DNA from: Suillus spraguei | Lineage: Eukaryota; Basidiomycota; Agaricomycetes; Boletales; Suillaceae | Assembly: GCA_016800925.1 (NCBI GenBank) | Contig: JABCPU010000120.1 | Span: 62,001 to 126,000 of the forward strand | Reading direction: 5' to 3' | DNA length: 64,000 bases | In this document: in pieces, positions 23,431 through 34,880 of the stretch | How positions within the stretch are numbered: position 1 is the stretch's first letter | Layout of the letters: the number at the start of each line of letters is the position of its first letter | Position numbers and translations under genes: made by a program | Notes under the pieces: generated by a model | What the model was told of the DNA's origin: nothing | Seen by the model: the letters and a program-made list of their open reading frames with translations, nothing else | Databases searched by the model: none

Positions 23431-25812
23431 TTAATGTTTCACCACCATGACTGACTGCGACGATGACATACACCCTGCACCCTTGAATTCTGAGTGAAAT
23501 ATAATTGAGTACCACAGCATGGTCGACATGACCGAAAAGACTCACCAGCGAACCAAAGACGTAAGCTGTTCCTCTGAGCCTCGTCACATTCTTCCATTAG
23601 TGATAGGTAGTACTCGAGTGCTTCGAAGTGACCCGTCCGGACGAGTATGAGACATTTGTACTTCCTTACGGTCAACCACAGTGACTCGAGGTCCCACCCG
23701 AACATCTGCAAAAAACGCAAGATGCGGTTGAGAAAAACTCATGTTCAGTTGTGTATTGCATCAACGTACCACCATGAATTCAGTGTACATAGAAAGGTCC
23801 ATTTTCTTGAGGGGATGGTAGTGAGCAATTTCATTGACGATCTTGATAGCGGCATCGATGTACTTGATGGCTTTTTCGCGGATATTGGCCTTCGAGGCAG
23901 CGAACGCCATTTCGGCATAGAAGTATATCTGACGCGCGAAGCGTAGAATAATCAGTCTGATATTCGGAACAAGAACTAGAATTGATACTTACTTGCACGA
24001 CTTTACAAATAACAAGATCGGTATCGGAAGAAATTTCGGCCACAACGTCGATACACTTGATTGCTTCTTCATGCGCGTTTGTATTGAAGATGGCAATAGC
24101 CTGAAAATTGTAGTGAAGCACGGAGCATATAAGAAAAAAATGTAACCCACCTTGATCAAAAATAGAAGAAGGTAGCTGACTGAATCTCTAGCCGCGAGAC
24201 TCAACGCGAGATCAAATGCAATACCCCCTTCGTGAATCTGACCCATTCCGTAGTGGGCAATTCCCTTGAACACATAGCCTATCGACCACTTGTGAATCTC
24301 GATGGACTGTATCACAATCCGAGTTAGTATAACTTAAAGAGTTTCGGTATTAGTCGTCACGACTCACCTCAATTGCATCTTTAAGTGCCAACGTCCATTG
24401 GCATGTGCGTGCATAAACAATTGAACGATACCCAAAGCAGGTGTAGCTTCTGGTATTTTCCCTGATTTGTTTTGTGAGTATTTCCAAAGCTCCGGTCAAG
24501 TCCCCGCCCTTTGTATATAGCGCAGTGCGGACGGTCACGTCCATTTTGGCGGTGAGGCTGTAGGTCTGTGGGATGTTCGAATTGCGTCATGGAAGTGAAT
24601 AATAACAGCATACCTTTTCAATGACTTTCACTTCAGTCTTCGTCTAAAATCAGCAACATGAGATCACGAAATCATGAAAAATCAACGAGAACATACCGAC
24701 ACCAATCCCGTGGGCACTATCCACTGTGATACCTTCTGTTCACTGCCTCCGCTGAAGAATGAAGCAAAAAACGCCCCGGCGGACACATCGAGTATCTTGG
24801 ATTTTGGGAACGGCCAGAGGCGGAAACTGCCATCGCAAGATGCAGAAGTGATCATGGTATTGGAATCATTGACAGAGATGGCGTTGATCTTGTTGATGTG
24901 ACCATGGAAGGCTTCGATCTCATCACCCTTCGATACATCCCACACCCGAATGGTAGGATCGTATCTACCGCCTCCTGAGAGAAGGTATGTTCCTCATGCG
25001 TCCATGGAGTGTGAAGCTGCCACCCGAGTTGCCCTTGAGCGTTTTGACACGCTGGTGACTTGCTGCATCATAGATATAGACGTGGTCCTTCGTAGCGATG
25101 GCAAGACGATTGCCGGAGTGCGAATACCGAATGCAGTAGACAACTGCGTCAAGAGTGATCCTTGCACTTTCTATTTCTTTCCACGTAGCTGTAGACCAAA
25201 ACTTCACCATACGGCCACCCGAAGCCGCCAAATTTTTTCCATCTGCAGAAAAGTCCAGCGATATAGGATGACTTTTGACCTCGCTGGAATTGTAGGCTGC
25301 AAGTTGAACAGCGGCGACAGATTCGTGCGCGTGGGCAGCGGACTTGGCATGCCCGTTTTGGATAGTCAAGTGCTTGACTTCTCCAAGAAGACAAACTCCA
25401 GTTTCTCCGTTCCAGAGAATGATCCCTCCAGTAGTATCACAACTTGCTATAAATCTCTCGTCTCGTGATACCGCCAGTCCAGACACGTCGCTTGGATGCC
25501 CTACCAGATGTTTCAATACTTTCCTCGTCGTCAAATGCGACAGATAAAGTGTCTTGTCCAGACTAGTGACCATATGCTGCTTGTTGGGCAAAACAGCTGC
25601 AGAAATGGAGTCATGATGCGTTTCCGAGAGCTCTGTGATGCGTTGTGTGACGGTATATTCGAGAGTGGTTTGCTTGGTCACTGTGGTCGTGCGTACGGGT
25701 ATTGCAGTGAGTGATGGCTGTTTTTGTAACTGACAGTCAGGCTTGAACGACGTTGGCCGCAAGTGACTTGGGGGTCAAGTACCAGTTGACTGTGAGGGAA
25801 CTGCGTGTTCAT
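23431..25812 (-). pseudogene. WD40-TPR fusion protein, copy 1
   Basis: Reading leftward from ATG 25812: MNTQFPHSQL, a 55-bp GT-AG intron, then LQKQPSLTAIPVRTTTVTKQ. WD40 blades follow: KHLVGHPSDVSGLAVSRDER with GGIILWNGETG; HPISLDFSADGKNLAASGGR with MVKFWST; YCIRYSHSGNRLAIATKDHV; YDPTIRVWDVSKGDEIEAFH; NTMITSASCDGSFRLWPFP. Then come TPR-like helices over six short exons: YTKGGDLTGALEILTKQIRE, ALKDAIE, GYVFKGIAHYGMGQIHEGGI, NTNAHEEAIKCIDVVAE, KANIREKAIKYIDAAIKIV. The last exon ends GCMSSSQSVMVVKH with TAA at 23431-23433. Compared with copy 2, two single-base losses near 24987-25015 put the middle WD40 blade out of frame (LH-GRMRNIP instead of LTWTHDGTY), so this copy looks inactive unless those are assembly errors. 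The function is unknown; propeller plus TPR suggests a scaffold. Confidence 0.72.
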
Positions 25813-25894
25813 TTTACTAGAGGTTGGTTGCAGTTGAGCTGGGCTTTGTAGAGGGATTGAAGGTGTCTTATTCTGAGCTGCAGAGGTGTGTTCG

Positions 25895-25915
25895 CACTGC
25901 GTTTTTATATTGTTT
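25895..25915 (-). promoter_or_regulatory. TATA box of WD40-TPR copy 1
   Basis: ATATAAAAACGC reads leftward at about 25899-25910, some 90 bp before the ATG. The same ATATAAAAACGC word lies before copy 2. Confidence 0.6.
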
Positions 25916-25975
25916 CAGTGTTCACTAGACGAGAGCCTGGAGGCTCTTACCGTAAGTTGACACAGCGATCTCGAT

Positions 25976-27964
25976 AACATGAGTCATGTTTCTGTGAGAT
26001 ATATCGCATCTCGCGCTGTATACTGTCTGCGGCTGATGAACGTTTCTCGAAACTTGCAAGATCTGATGAACCGAGGGTAGCTCGGCTACCGGTAAGAGAA
26101 TAACGGAGGCACAGAGGTGAAATGGTTTTCCCACAAATATGAGGATTCAGTGCTCAGCACTCAGTACTATGACACGATCTAGACTGAAGTTGGTCATCAG
26201 AGTGCCTTGATGAACATGACTAATGTGAAGGCGAACCGCGAAAGAATCAGAATCACCCACCGGCATTGATCTTCCTCCGTTTGACAGAGACTCGGAAATC
26301 TGGGACTTGGATGACAAACGTGCCTGTAGTCCCCTGTCGTACGCTGCTGCAGCCCGTTTCCCGAAGAAAAAAAATCTATGTGAGACTCACGGCCTGGGCC
26401 CTGCGGAAGAATCAGAACCGCCGACCGGCATCGATCTTCATCCGTTTGACAGAGAAATCGGGGACTTGGACGACAAGCGTGTCTGTGATGCCCTGTCGTA
26501 AGCTGCTGTTGCAGCCTAAAGAAAAATCTAAAACTTGGCGTGTCATGAATAAGACGCTGTGCTCAGGCTGTGACTGACCTCAGAAAGAATGTGCTGTGTA
26601 GGGAAGACTGAATGCTTGCAGTGATGTGCGCTGGCACTCACAAAGCCCGACTTATGGTGCTGGGTGTTATTCTCTGCTGCCTGAGTTACTACCTCCATAA
26701 GCCTCTGTACTAGCGGGTGAACGTTTAATCTTGCCATGGCTGTATCATGTAATGTTGATGATCCGATCAGTCCAGGCCAAGTCCAGGCCCTCGACTTGAC
26801 CTTACGGCTGTTTGCACACGGCCCTAAATATTTCCTAATTTGGCTATAGTGCCACTGCGGGAGACCTATCCTCGCTGTATGGAGCCTAGGAATACTGCTG
26901 GTAATTGGAAGTTTTATGTAGCTATCATGTTTGAACTGAAATATTCAAAACTTTTTATTTTATGGAGCAAGGATTAGGACGACTCTGCGACAAGGTGCAG
27001 CACTATGGCCAAATTAGAAAATATTTAGGAGAAGGACATCAAGTCGACATTATGAAAGACAAAGCAGTGGCGGTGCTAGAGCGCTCGCGAAATTCCCGTC
27101 AGCCATTAACTCAGCAACAGCTCTGGAGGTCCAGCTCGTCAGCCACCAGGTCCTCTGTAAAATTGAGCGGTCTTGCTTGTGAATAAATTTCAGGACTTGA
27201 AGTGCTTCAAGCATGGTCAGAGATAACTTGAAGTTACTGTGCCGCAGAGTACAAGTCTCTTTTCTGGATGACAATATGCTCAGAAGGCACAGATAAAGCT
27301 TGACTAGGTGCCTGCTGCAGTACTTATGGCTGCAGCGGGTCAGGTAAATGCCGATAAAGCTCTCCTATTCACAACCATCTGTCTGCACACTACCCTTATA
27401 GTGTGTTATGAGTACTGATGCTACCTAGAGGGGTTCAGTTGGAGCAATTGCAAAGACCATCCACTCCCACTATTATTCACGTAGGCTCAGTAGTAGCAAT
27501 CTTAAATAGGACGAGAGGTACGAGCAGTGGGGGTAGCGTCAAGCCCTTAATGAGAGTTTTCGTGGCTCGAAACTACTGCAATCCTGCCGGTCTACTAGCC
27601 TCTGGTCTAGCATCCTAGGAGGCCGCGGCGGGTGCCAGGTACTAAGCTGGAGGTGGTCAGGATCGATGGCGCTCTGCTGGACGTTTCTGACACGGACTTC
27701 CCATCCATGTCAGTTAGCAACTGTTAGCTAACAAAAGTTGAAGTGCCCTATCCCAGACGGAAAAGAATTAGATCTCCAATAATAATGTTCCATACACAGA
27801 AGATCGATGCCAAGCCCAAGAGTGCCTAAGGAACGGCGCACTGCCAGGCATGTCACGGTGAACTCTGTCTTCCGCGCGGCCAGAATGGCTTCCCTACACC
27901 GCATTCACATTACCATGTGAAAAATAAGTATCTTGCCTTGGAAATGTGATGGACTTACATATTC
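25976..27964. other. Spacer of the inverted duplication
   Basis: No intact gene. It holds a ~120-bp direct repeat (26244-26520, own entry). The remaining 1.4 kb shows no recognisable coding sequence. Confidence 0.4.
26244..26520 (+). repeat. Tandem ~120-bp direct repeat with coding character
   Basis: Unit 1 (about 26244-26360) and unit 2 (about 26408-26515) share GAATCAGAA, CGGCAT-GATCTTC, CCGTTTGACAGAGA, GGGACTTGGA-GACAA and CCCTGTCGTA. One frame reads PPTGIDLHPFDREIGDLDDK in unit 2 and a close relative in unit 1. It is probably a duplicated exon fragment of an unknown gene. Confidence 0.55.
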
Positions 27965-28004
27965 CCTTACGGTGAGAGCCCCTAGGCTCTCATCTAATGA
28001 ATAT

Positions 28005-28025
28005 TGAAACGATATAAAAACGCAA
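28005..28025 (+). promoter_or_regulatory. TATA box of WD40-TPR copy 2
   Basis: GATATAAAAACGC at about 28011-28023, about 80 bp before ATG 28101; it matches the copy 1 promoter. Confidence 0.6.
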
Positions 28026-28729
28026 TGCGAACACACCTCTGCAGCTCAGAATAAGACACCTGCAATCCCTCTACAAAGCCTAGCTCAACTGCAATCAACC
28101 ATGAACACACAGCTCCCTCACAGCAAAATGGTGCTTGAACCCCAACTCACTTGCGGCCAAAGCGTCGTTCAAGCCTGACTCCCAGTTACAAAAACAGCCA
28201 TCACTCACTGCAATACCCGTACGCACGAACCACAGTGACCAAGCAAACCACTCTCGAATATACCGTCACACAACGCATTACAGAGCTCTCGGAAACGCAT
28301 CATGATTCCATTTCTGCAGCTGTTTTGTCCAACAAGCAGCATATGGTCACTAGTCTGGACAAGACACTTATCTGTCGCATTTGACGACGAGGAAAGTATT
28401 GAAACATCTGGTAGGGCATCCAGGTGATGTGTCCGGATTGGCGGTATCACGGGACGAGAACTTTATAGCGAGTTGTGATACCACTGGAGGGATCATTCTC
28501 TGGAACGGAGAAAATGGAGTTTGTCTCCTTAATCATCTCTAAGAAGAAAGGGAGAACGGGTGGGAAAAGTTGTCGCTAGCTCGCGTGGCTTTCGCGTACG
28601 TCGCGTAGGGCCATGTGGTTTTCGCTTATGCTCGCGTGCGTTTCGGTTAGCTCGCTTAATTTCTCGCGTGGTTTTTTCAAGTGCCGACTGTTGTCCCACG
28701 AGTCACCACCCGTTGTGCCTTTGGCACAG

Positions 28730-28852
28730 GAAGCAAAAGGAGTGCTTCGCACTCCTTTTGCTCCCTGGCCAAGGCTTCATCCTAATAATTCTGTTTGCCC
28801 AAGGCACAGGAAGGCAAAAAGAGTGCTTCGCACTCTTTTGCCTTCCTGGCCT
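28730..28852. repeat. Two tandem perfect hairpins followed by CCTAATAATT
   Basis: Hairpin 1: AGCAAAAGGAGTGC-TTC-GCACTCCTTTTGCT. Hairpin 2: AGGAAGGCAAAAAGAGTGC-TTC and its mate GCACTCTTTTGCCTTCCT. Each is followed by GGCTTCATCCTAATAATT, a word that recurs as GGCTCTATCCTAATAATT at about 29743 and in reverse near 30325. Confidence 0.7.
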
Positions 28853-29100
28853 TGGCTTCATCCTAATAATTATCTTTAATAATGATAATAGGTCTTGAAA
28901 TAAATTATAACTTTAACCAATATTTTGAGAGAAGTAAAAGTACCAATCACCATCTTTGTGGAGTTTATTGCCCATCTCATCCTCATGTCATTGCATTTGA
29001 TTTTGATTTTTTTAAATTATTTACTGGAAACTATTAACTTGACTAAATCTTTTGTGTCAAGTTTCAATAGGGGGCAACATTATTAAGTTGTCACATGTCC

Positions 29101-29450
29101 CATCTCCTGTCTCCCATCTTGTGTCTCCCGTCTCCTGCATCTCCTGCGTCTCCCTCATCTCCTGCATCTCTCATCTCCCGTCTCCTGTCTCCCATCTCCC
29201 ATCTCCCATCTCCCGTCTCCCGTCTCCCATCTCCTGTCTCCTGTCTCCTGTCTCCCGTCTCCCGTCTCCCGTCTCCTGTCTCCCGTCTCCCGTCTCCCGT
29301 CTCCCGTCTCCCGTCTCCCGTCTCCGTCTCCCGTCTCCCGTCTCCCGTCTCCCGTCTCCCGTCTCCCGTCTCCCGTCTCCCGTCTCCCGTCTCCCGTTCT
29401 CCCGTCTCCCGTCTCCCGTCTCCCATCTCCCATCTCCCATCTCCCATTTC
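29101..29450 (-). repeat. GGGAGAC minisatellite, left arm
   Basis: Heptamer CCCGTCT/C units (GGGAGAC on the minus strand) in tandem, with CCCATCT and CCTGTCT variants at the edges. All long ORFs here (MGDGRRETG... and SPVSRLPSP...) are products of the repeat and are not genes. Confidence 0.85.
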
Positions 29451-30027
29451 TCCTCAAGTTGTTGCCAAACATAATCTATTAAAATGTAGTATTTAACACT
29501 CTAAATGGAATATAGACTCAGGGTTTCCACCCAGGTGGTGGGCCATCCTTGAGTTTCCTTGAATATTCATCATGCTGTTCTGGGGTTTTAGCATGCTGAT
29601 GAGTTCCTTCTGTTTTTACCTATCAGCCATCTTCTGCAGTTGCACTCATTTTTGGCTTGCCCCTCCTTTTTTGCTTTCCACTCCTTTGCACTCCTTTTTG
29701 CCTTCACTTTTGCCTTCACTCTCCCTTTTGGCTCCCTGGCCTCGGCTCTATCCTAATAATTTCATTTTCCCCCAGCTTCAGACAACCTGTGGCAAATGAC
29801 AACCCATAATTTGTGTTTACCCCAGCTTCAGACAACCCGTGGCAAATTTCAACCCATGTGGCGCTGCACGTGACAAATCCACGCAATCACACAATGGGAC
29901 AACTGTGTCGGCACTTGAAAAAAACCACGCGAGAATTTCCAAAAAGAAATAGCCGAGCTAAGCGTTCCTAAGCGAAAGCCATGTGAGCTAGCGAGGCAGA
30001 TTCCCACCTTTCTCCCATACTTTATAG

Positions 30028-30292
30028 ATGGCAGCTACGCAGTCACGTGACAAAATCACGCAATCACGCAATCACACAATGGGACAACAGTCGGCACTCG
30101 AAAAAAACCACGCGAGAAATTAAGCGAGCTAACCGAAACGCACGCGAGCATAAGCGAAAACCACATGGCCCTACGCGACGTACGCGAAAGCCACGCGAGC
30201 TAGCGAGAACTTTCCCACCCGTTCTCCCTTTCTTCTTAGATTGTGTGATTGTGTGATTCCGTGATTTGGTCACGTGACTGCATAGCTGCCAT
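30028..30292. mobile_element. MITE with ~50-bp terminal inverted repeats (CACGTGAC family)
   Basis: Left end ATGGCAGCTACGCAGTCACG then TGACAAAATCACGCAATCAC; the right end is its reverse complement with few mismatches, to GCATAGCTGCCAT at 30292. The length is about 265 bp. A relative lacking its right end is at about 29850-30025, and an inverted, end-trimmed one at about 28550-28700. Confidence 0.7.
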
Positions 30293-30629
30293 GGGTTGTC
30301 TGAAGCTGGGGTAAAATCAAATTATTAGGATGGAGCTGAGGCCAGGGAGCCAAAGGGAGTGTGAAGCCAAAAGTGAAGTAAAAAAGGAGTGCAAAAAGTG
30401 GAAAGCAAAAAAGGAGGGTACCAGGTTGGAAGTTGCCAGCAGGCTGGAAGTGTCCTCCCCCACCCTCAGGAAAAATCTTCTGATAGATTTCTCTTAAATT
30501 GATTATATTTTGGCTATCAAAGAACTGAACTTTGTCATGTGAAAAATCATGTTATTTGTTTCAAAAGCTGCTATGATCATTAGGATGGAGAGATGGGGGA
30601 CAGAAGAGCATGGGGAGGAAAGAATGAAT

Positions 30630-30985
30630 GCATGGAAGATGGGTGATGGGTGATGGGTGATGGGTGATGGGTGATATGCAGGAGGCAGGAGACAGGGAAG
30701 ACGGGAGATGAGAGATGGGAGACAGGAGACAGGAGAGATGGGAGACAGGGGAGATGGGGGAATGGGGAGATGGGAGATGGGAGAGATGGGAGATGGGAGA
30801 GATGGGAGACAGGGGGGATGGGGGGATGGGGAGATGGGGAGATGGGAGAGATGGGAGATGGGAGAGATGGGAGACAGGGGAGATGGGGGGGATGGGGAGA
30901 TGGTGAGATGGGAGGGATGGGAGATGGGAGAGATGAGAGATGGTAGATGGGGAGATGGGGAAGATGGGAGATGGGAGATGGGAGA

Positions 30986-31027
<42 letters not shown>

Positions 31028-31029
31028 TG

Positions 31030-31071
<42 letters not shown>

Positions 31072-31072
31072 T

Positions 31073-31104
<32 letters not shown>

Positions 31105-31490
31105 GATGGGAAACAGGGGAGATGGGGGAGATGGGGAGATGGGAGATGGGGGAGATGGGGAGATGGGATGGGGGAGATGGGGAGATGGGAGATGGGAGAT
31201 GGGGAGATGGGTGACGGGTGACGGGAGATGGGAGACGGGAGATGGGCGATGGGAGATGGGAGACAGGAGAGAGATGGGAGATGGGAGACGGGAGACGGGA
31301 GACGGGAGACGGGAGACGGGAGACGGGAGACGGGAGACGGGAGACGGGAGACGGGAGACGGGAGACGGGAGACGGGAGACACAAGACAGGAGATGGGAGA
31401 CGGGAGACACAAGACAGGAGACGGGAGATGGGAGATACAGGAGATGCAGGAGACGGGAGACACAAGATGGGAGACAGGAGATGGGACATG
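30630..31490 (+). repeat. GGGAGAC minisatellite, right arm
   Basis: About 860 bp of GGGAGAT, GGAGACA and GGGAGAC units; 31282-31380 is a pure run of GGGAGAC. Four or more GGG runs spaced by four bases on one strand fit a G-quadruplex motif. The array is the mirror of the left arm but longer. Confidence 0.85.
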
Positions 31491-33849
31491 TGACAACTTA
31501 ATAATGTTGCCCCCTATTGAAACTTGACACAAAAGATTTAGTCAAGTTAATAGTTTCCAGTAAATAATTTAAAAAAATCAAAATCAAATGCAATGACATG
31601 AGGATGAGATGGGCAATAAACTCACAAATGTTCCTGGAGGGGGAAAGTTGGTTGAAATTGCGCACGTGACTCACCAAAATGGCCATGCCAAGTCCATTGC
31701 CCACGCGCATGAATCTGTCGCTCTTCACCTCATTGCAGCCTACGATTCCAGTGACGTCAAGAGTCATCCTATATCGCTCGACTTTTCTGCAGATGGAAAA
31801 ATTTTGGCCGCTGCGGGTGGCCGTATGGTGAAGTTTTGGTCCACAGCCACATGGAAGGGAATAGATGTAATTATCGCTCTTGACGCAGTTGTACACTGCA
31901 TTCGGTATTCGCACTCAGGCAATCGTCTTGCCATCGCTACGAAGGACCACATCCATATCTATGATGCAGTAAGTCACCAGCGTGTCAAAACGCTCAAGGG
32001 CAACTCGGGTGGCAGCTTCACACTCACATGGACGCACGATGGAACATACCTTCTCTCAGGAGGTGGTAGATACGATCCTACCATTCGGGTATGGGATGTA
32101 TCGAAGGGAGATGAGATTGAAGCCTTCCATGGTCACATTAACAAGATCAACGCGATTTCTGTCAATGATTCCAATACCATGATCACTTCTGCATCTTGCG
32201 ATGGCAGTTTCCGCCTCTGGCCGTTCCCCAAATCCAAGATACTTGATGTCTCTGCCGGGGCGTTTTTTGCTTCATTCTTTAGCGGAGGCAGTGAACAGAA
32301 GGTATCACAGTGGATAGTGCCCACGGGATTGGTGTCGGTATGTTCTCGTTAATTCCTCATGATTTCGTGATCTCATGTCGCGGATTTTAGACGAAGACCG
32401 AAGTGAAAGTCATTGAAAAGCAAAAGGTATGCTCTTATTGTTGACTTCCATAACGCAATTCGAACATCCCACAGAAATACACCTTCACCGCCGAAATGGA
32501 GGTGACCGTCCGCACTGCGCTATATACAAAGGGCGGGGACTTGACCGGAGCTTTGGAAATACTCACAAAACAAATCAGGGAAAATACCAGAAGCTACACC
32601 TGCTTTGGGTATCGTTCAATTGTTTATGCACGCACATGCCAATGGACGTTGGCACTTAAAGATGCAATTGAGGTGAGTCGTGACGACTAATACCGAACCT
32701 TTTCAACATATACTAACTTGGATTGTGATACAGTCCATCGAGATTCACAAGTGGTCGATAGGCTATGTGTTCAAGGGAATTGCCCACTACGGAATGGGTC
32801 AGATTCACGAAGGGGGTATTGCATTTGATCTCGCGTTGAGTCTCGCGGCTAGAGATTCAGTCAGCTACCTTCTTCTATTTTTGATCAAGGTGGGTTACAT
32901 TTTTTCTTATATGCTCCGTGCTTCACTACGTTTTCCAGGCTATTGCCATCTTCAATACAAATGCACACGAAGAAGCAATCAAGTGTATTGATGTCGTGGC
33001 CGAGGTTTCTTCCGATACCGATCTTGTCATGTGTAAAGTCGTACAAGTAAGTATCAATTCTTGTTCTTATTCTGAATATGATACTGATTGTTCTGTGCTT
33101 CGTGCATCAGATATACTTCTATGCCGAAATGGCGCTCGCTGCCTCGAAGGCCAATATCCGCGAGAAAGCCATCAAGTACATCAATACCGCTATCAGAATC
33201 GTCGATGACATTGCTCATCACCATTCCCTTAAGAAAATGGATTTCTCCATGTACACGGAATTCGTGGTGGTACGTTGATGCGATACACAACTGAACATGA
33301 TTTTTTTCTCAACCGCATTTTGCGTTTTTTTTTGCAGATGTTCGGGTGGGACCTCGAGTCACTGTGGTTGACCGTAAGGAAGTACAAATGTCTTATACTC
33401 GTCCGGACGTGTAACGTCGAATCACTCGAGTACTACCGATCACTGATGCAAGAATGTGACGAGGCTCAGAAGAACAGCTTACGTCTTTGGTTCGCTGGTG
33501 AGTCTTTCCAGTCATGTCGACCATGCTGCGGTACTCAATTATCTTTCACTTAGAATTCAAGGGTGTGGGGTGTATGTCTTCGTCGTCGCAGTCAGTCGTG
33601 GTGGTGAAAAATTGAAAACACGGAGGTCTTTTATGCGGTTACCTGGATATTTATTTATACTTGCATACTGGCTTGTAACGTGAACGCAGATCAAAGAATT
33701 TTCAATGCTTATACATATCGAGTCCCTCCACCCTTCAAGGCTCAACTTTGTCAAGACTGTCATCCGCTTAACTGTTACGCCAAAAGGCAGTGACACTGAA
33801 AGCTTGTGTTCCAGTATCGCGGACCGTATTTAATACAAGGACTCCATTT

Positions 33850-34500
33850 TGGTCGGCCCTTTGAGGATACATAATTTCAAAAATGCCGTGTACAATCGAC
33901 GGTGAGCATAAGGGTCCATCAAAGAAGACAGAAACATAAATGTTCTGAACACGTATTTACATGCAGTTAAAAGTGCTAGTGATGATCGGCAGTTCAGACC
34001 AACATGCTAAGTTGACTTTAGAGCTAGATCTAGAACGTATGTAACTCTTGAGGTTTATCTGTTTTGCGTGACCTCTTCCGACACGTCATGTGACCTGCCT
34101 CCAGCAACCTCGATGATTCATTTTCCAAGTTTCTGTATGAGACAAAATGCAATAAATAGGACGGTATGATACAGTGGCAATGAATGCGAGGATGGAGGAA
34201 TTAAGCTAACATCATGTAAAGTGTGAGTGTAATCTGGTACAAACATGATAACCACTCGCAAGTTTCGACTCTCCAGACATCGAGAACGAAAAGAGTTTTC
34301 CCATGTTGCTGGGTTCCATGTTCGAGACAAATTCACCTTTTCCATTCTGCAAGCCGGAGGAACAATAACCACTGTTTTGCTCGAGAATGGTGGTAAGTCA
34401 CAGGGGTCTATAATCATGAAACTGGAGGGGAACAAGTAATGGATGCACCCAGAATAGTATTGTACGGCTCTATTGGATTTTGAGGGAAAAGGTAGGCACA
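33850..34500 (+). other. Second copy of the 7043 leader, then unassigned ORF
   Basis: GATACATAATTTCAA precedes ATGCCGTGTACAATCGA at 33883, matching 7028-7058. After MPCTID a GTGAGC donor follows, so the copies differ in structure. Downstream, an ORF at 34245-34439 (MITTRKFRLSRHRERKEFSH...) may be a later exon or may be unrelated. No family is recognised. Confidence 0.35.
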
Positions 34501-34880
34501 ACAGGGTGCATATTTCGTACTAGATGTTCAGTACAAATGAGAAACTTGACTTTTGACGAAACGTGGGCAGACCTGACAACTTGAACGGGATCTGGTTGGT
34601 TGACATCAAGGGTTGAGTGGGGTCACCGGTCATGGTTGGGTTATTGACAGCGACGTAGTTAGTCTCTTTGGATTTCGCCACAACAATCAGGTCTTCAATA
34701 TTCAATAGTGAAGATATAATCGTTGTGCCAACGTGCATACTATCAAACCTTTTTTAAATGCCGGCGGCAAGTCGCGTGACATGACATGCAAGGTTTGCGG
34801 AGATTGAATTTCAATACGACCTTGCTAATCACATACTATCGAGTAAAGCGGGCGTAGATACACGGCGTGCATCTTCGACC

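Larger units (their letters stand above)
28531..31630. mobile_element. 3.1-kb nested palindromic insertion in WD40-TPR copy 2
   Basis: The edges are set by comparison with copy 1: the left flank ends in GTTTGTCTCCT, and the right flank resumes at TTCCTGGAGG. Inside are outer inverted arms (about 28955-29450 against 31090-31630) made of a 150-bp unique part (TTTATTGCCCATCTCATCCT ... GGGGGCAACATTATTAAG) plus the minisatellite. There are also inner inverted arms (about 29650-29780 against 30295-30425), an inverted pair at 28550-28700 / 30078-30240, and a MITE with long inverted ends. No transposase was found. Confidence 0.7.
23431..33615. repeat. Large inverted duplication of the WD40-TPR gene
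   Basis: The left arm, about 23431-25975, is repeated in opposite orientation from about 27965 to 33615 (less the 3.1-kb insertion at 28531-31630). Exons, introns and about 130 bp of 5' flank including the TATA box match at roughly 90-95% by eye. The spacer of about 2 kb (25975-27965) is unrelated. The two genes are head to head with divergent promoters. Confidence 0.85.
28101..33615 (+). pseudogene. WD40-TPR fusion protein, copy 2, split by insertion
   Basis: The first part (28101-28530) parallels copy 1 but has one extra base near 28229 (ACGAACC for ACGACC) and one missing T near 28368, so the frame is lost between them. After WNGENGVCL the gene is cut by 3.1 kb of repeat DNA. It resumes near 31631 and is then open through WD40 blades (HPISLDFSADGKILAAAGGR, LTWTHDGTYLLSGGGRYDPT, RVWDVSKGDE), the TPR exons and the end, SSSSQSVVVVKN with TGA at 33613-33615. 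Its second half is thus intact where copy 1 is broken. The exon junctions, for example GAG|GTGAGT near 32670 and GCTG|GTGAGT near 33498, match copy 1. Confidence 0.75.

Noticed and set aside
29052..29496. Gly-Asp-Arg-rich and Ser-Pro-rich ORFs on both strands
   Set aside because: Same minisatellite in the left palindrome arm; translation artefact.
29091..31501. CRISPR-like array
   Set aside because: Units are contiguous 7-mers with no spacers, in a eukaryotic genome; it is a minisatellite.
30503..31532. Long ORFs of Ser-Pro-Val/Leu repeats (over 300 codons) on the minus strand
   Set aside because: Three frames are open at once because the DNA is a 7-bp minisatellite with few stop words; no start context, introns or family.
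34118..34501. 127-codon minus-strand ORF
   Set aside because: Antisense to the weak ORF at 34245; no family, and its length is within chance for this region.
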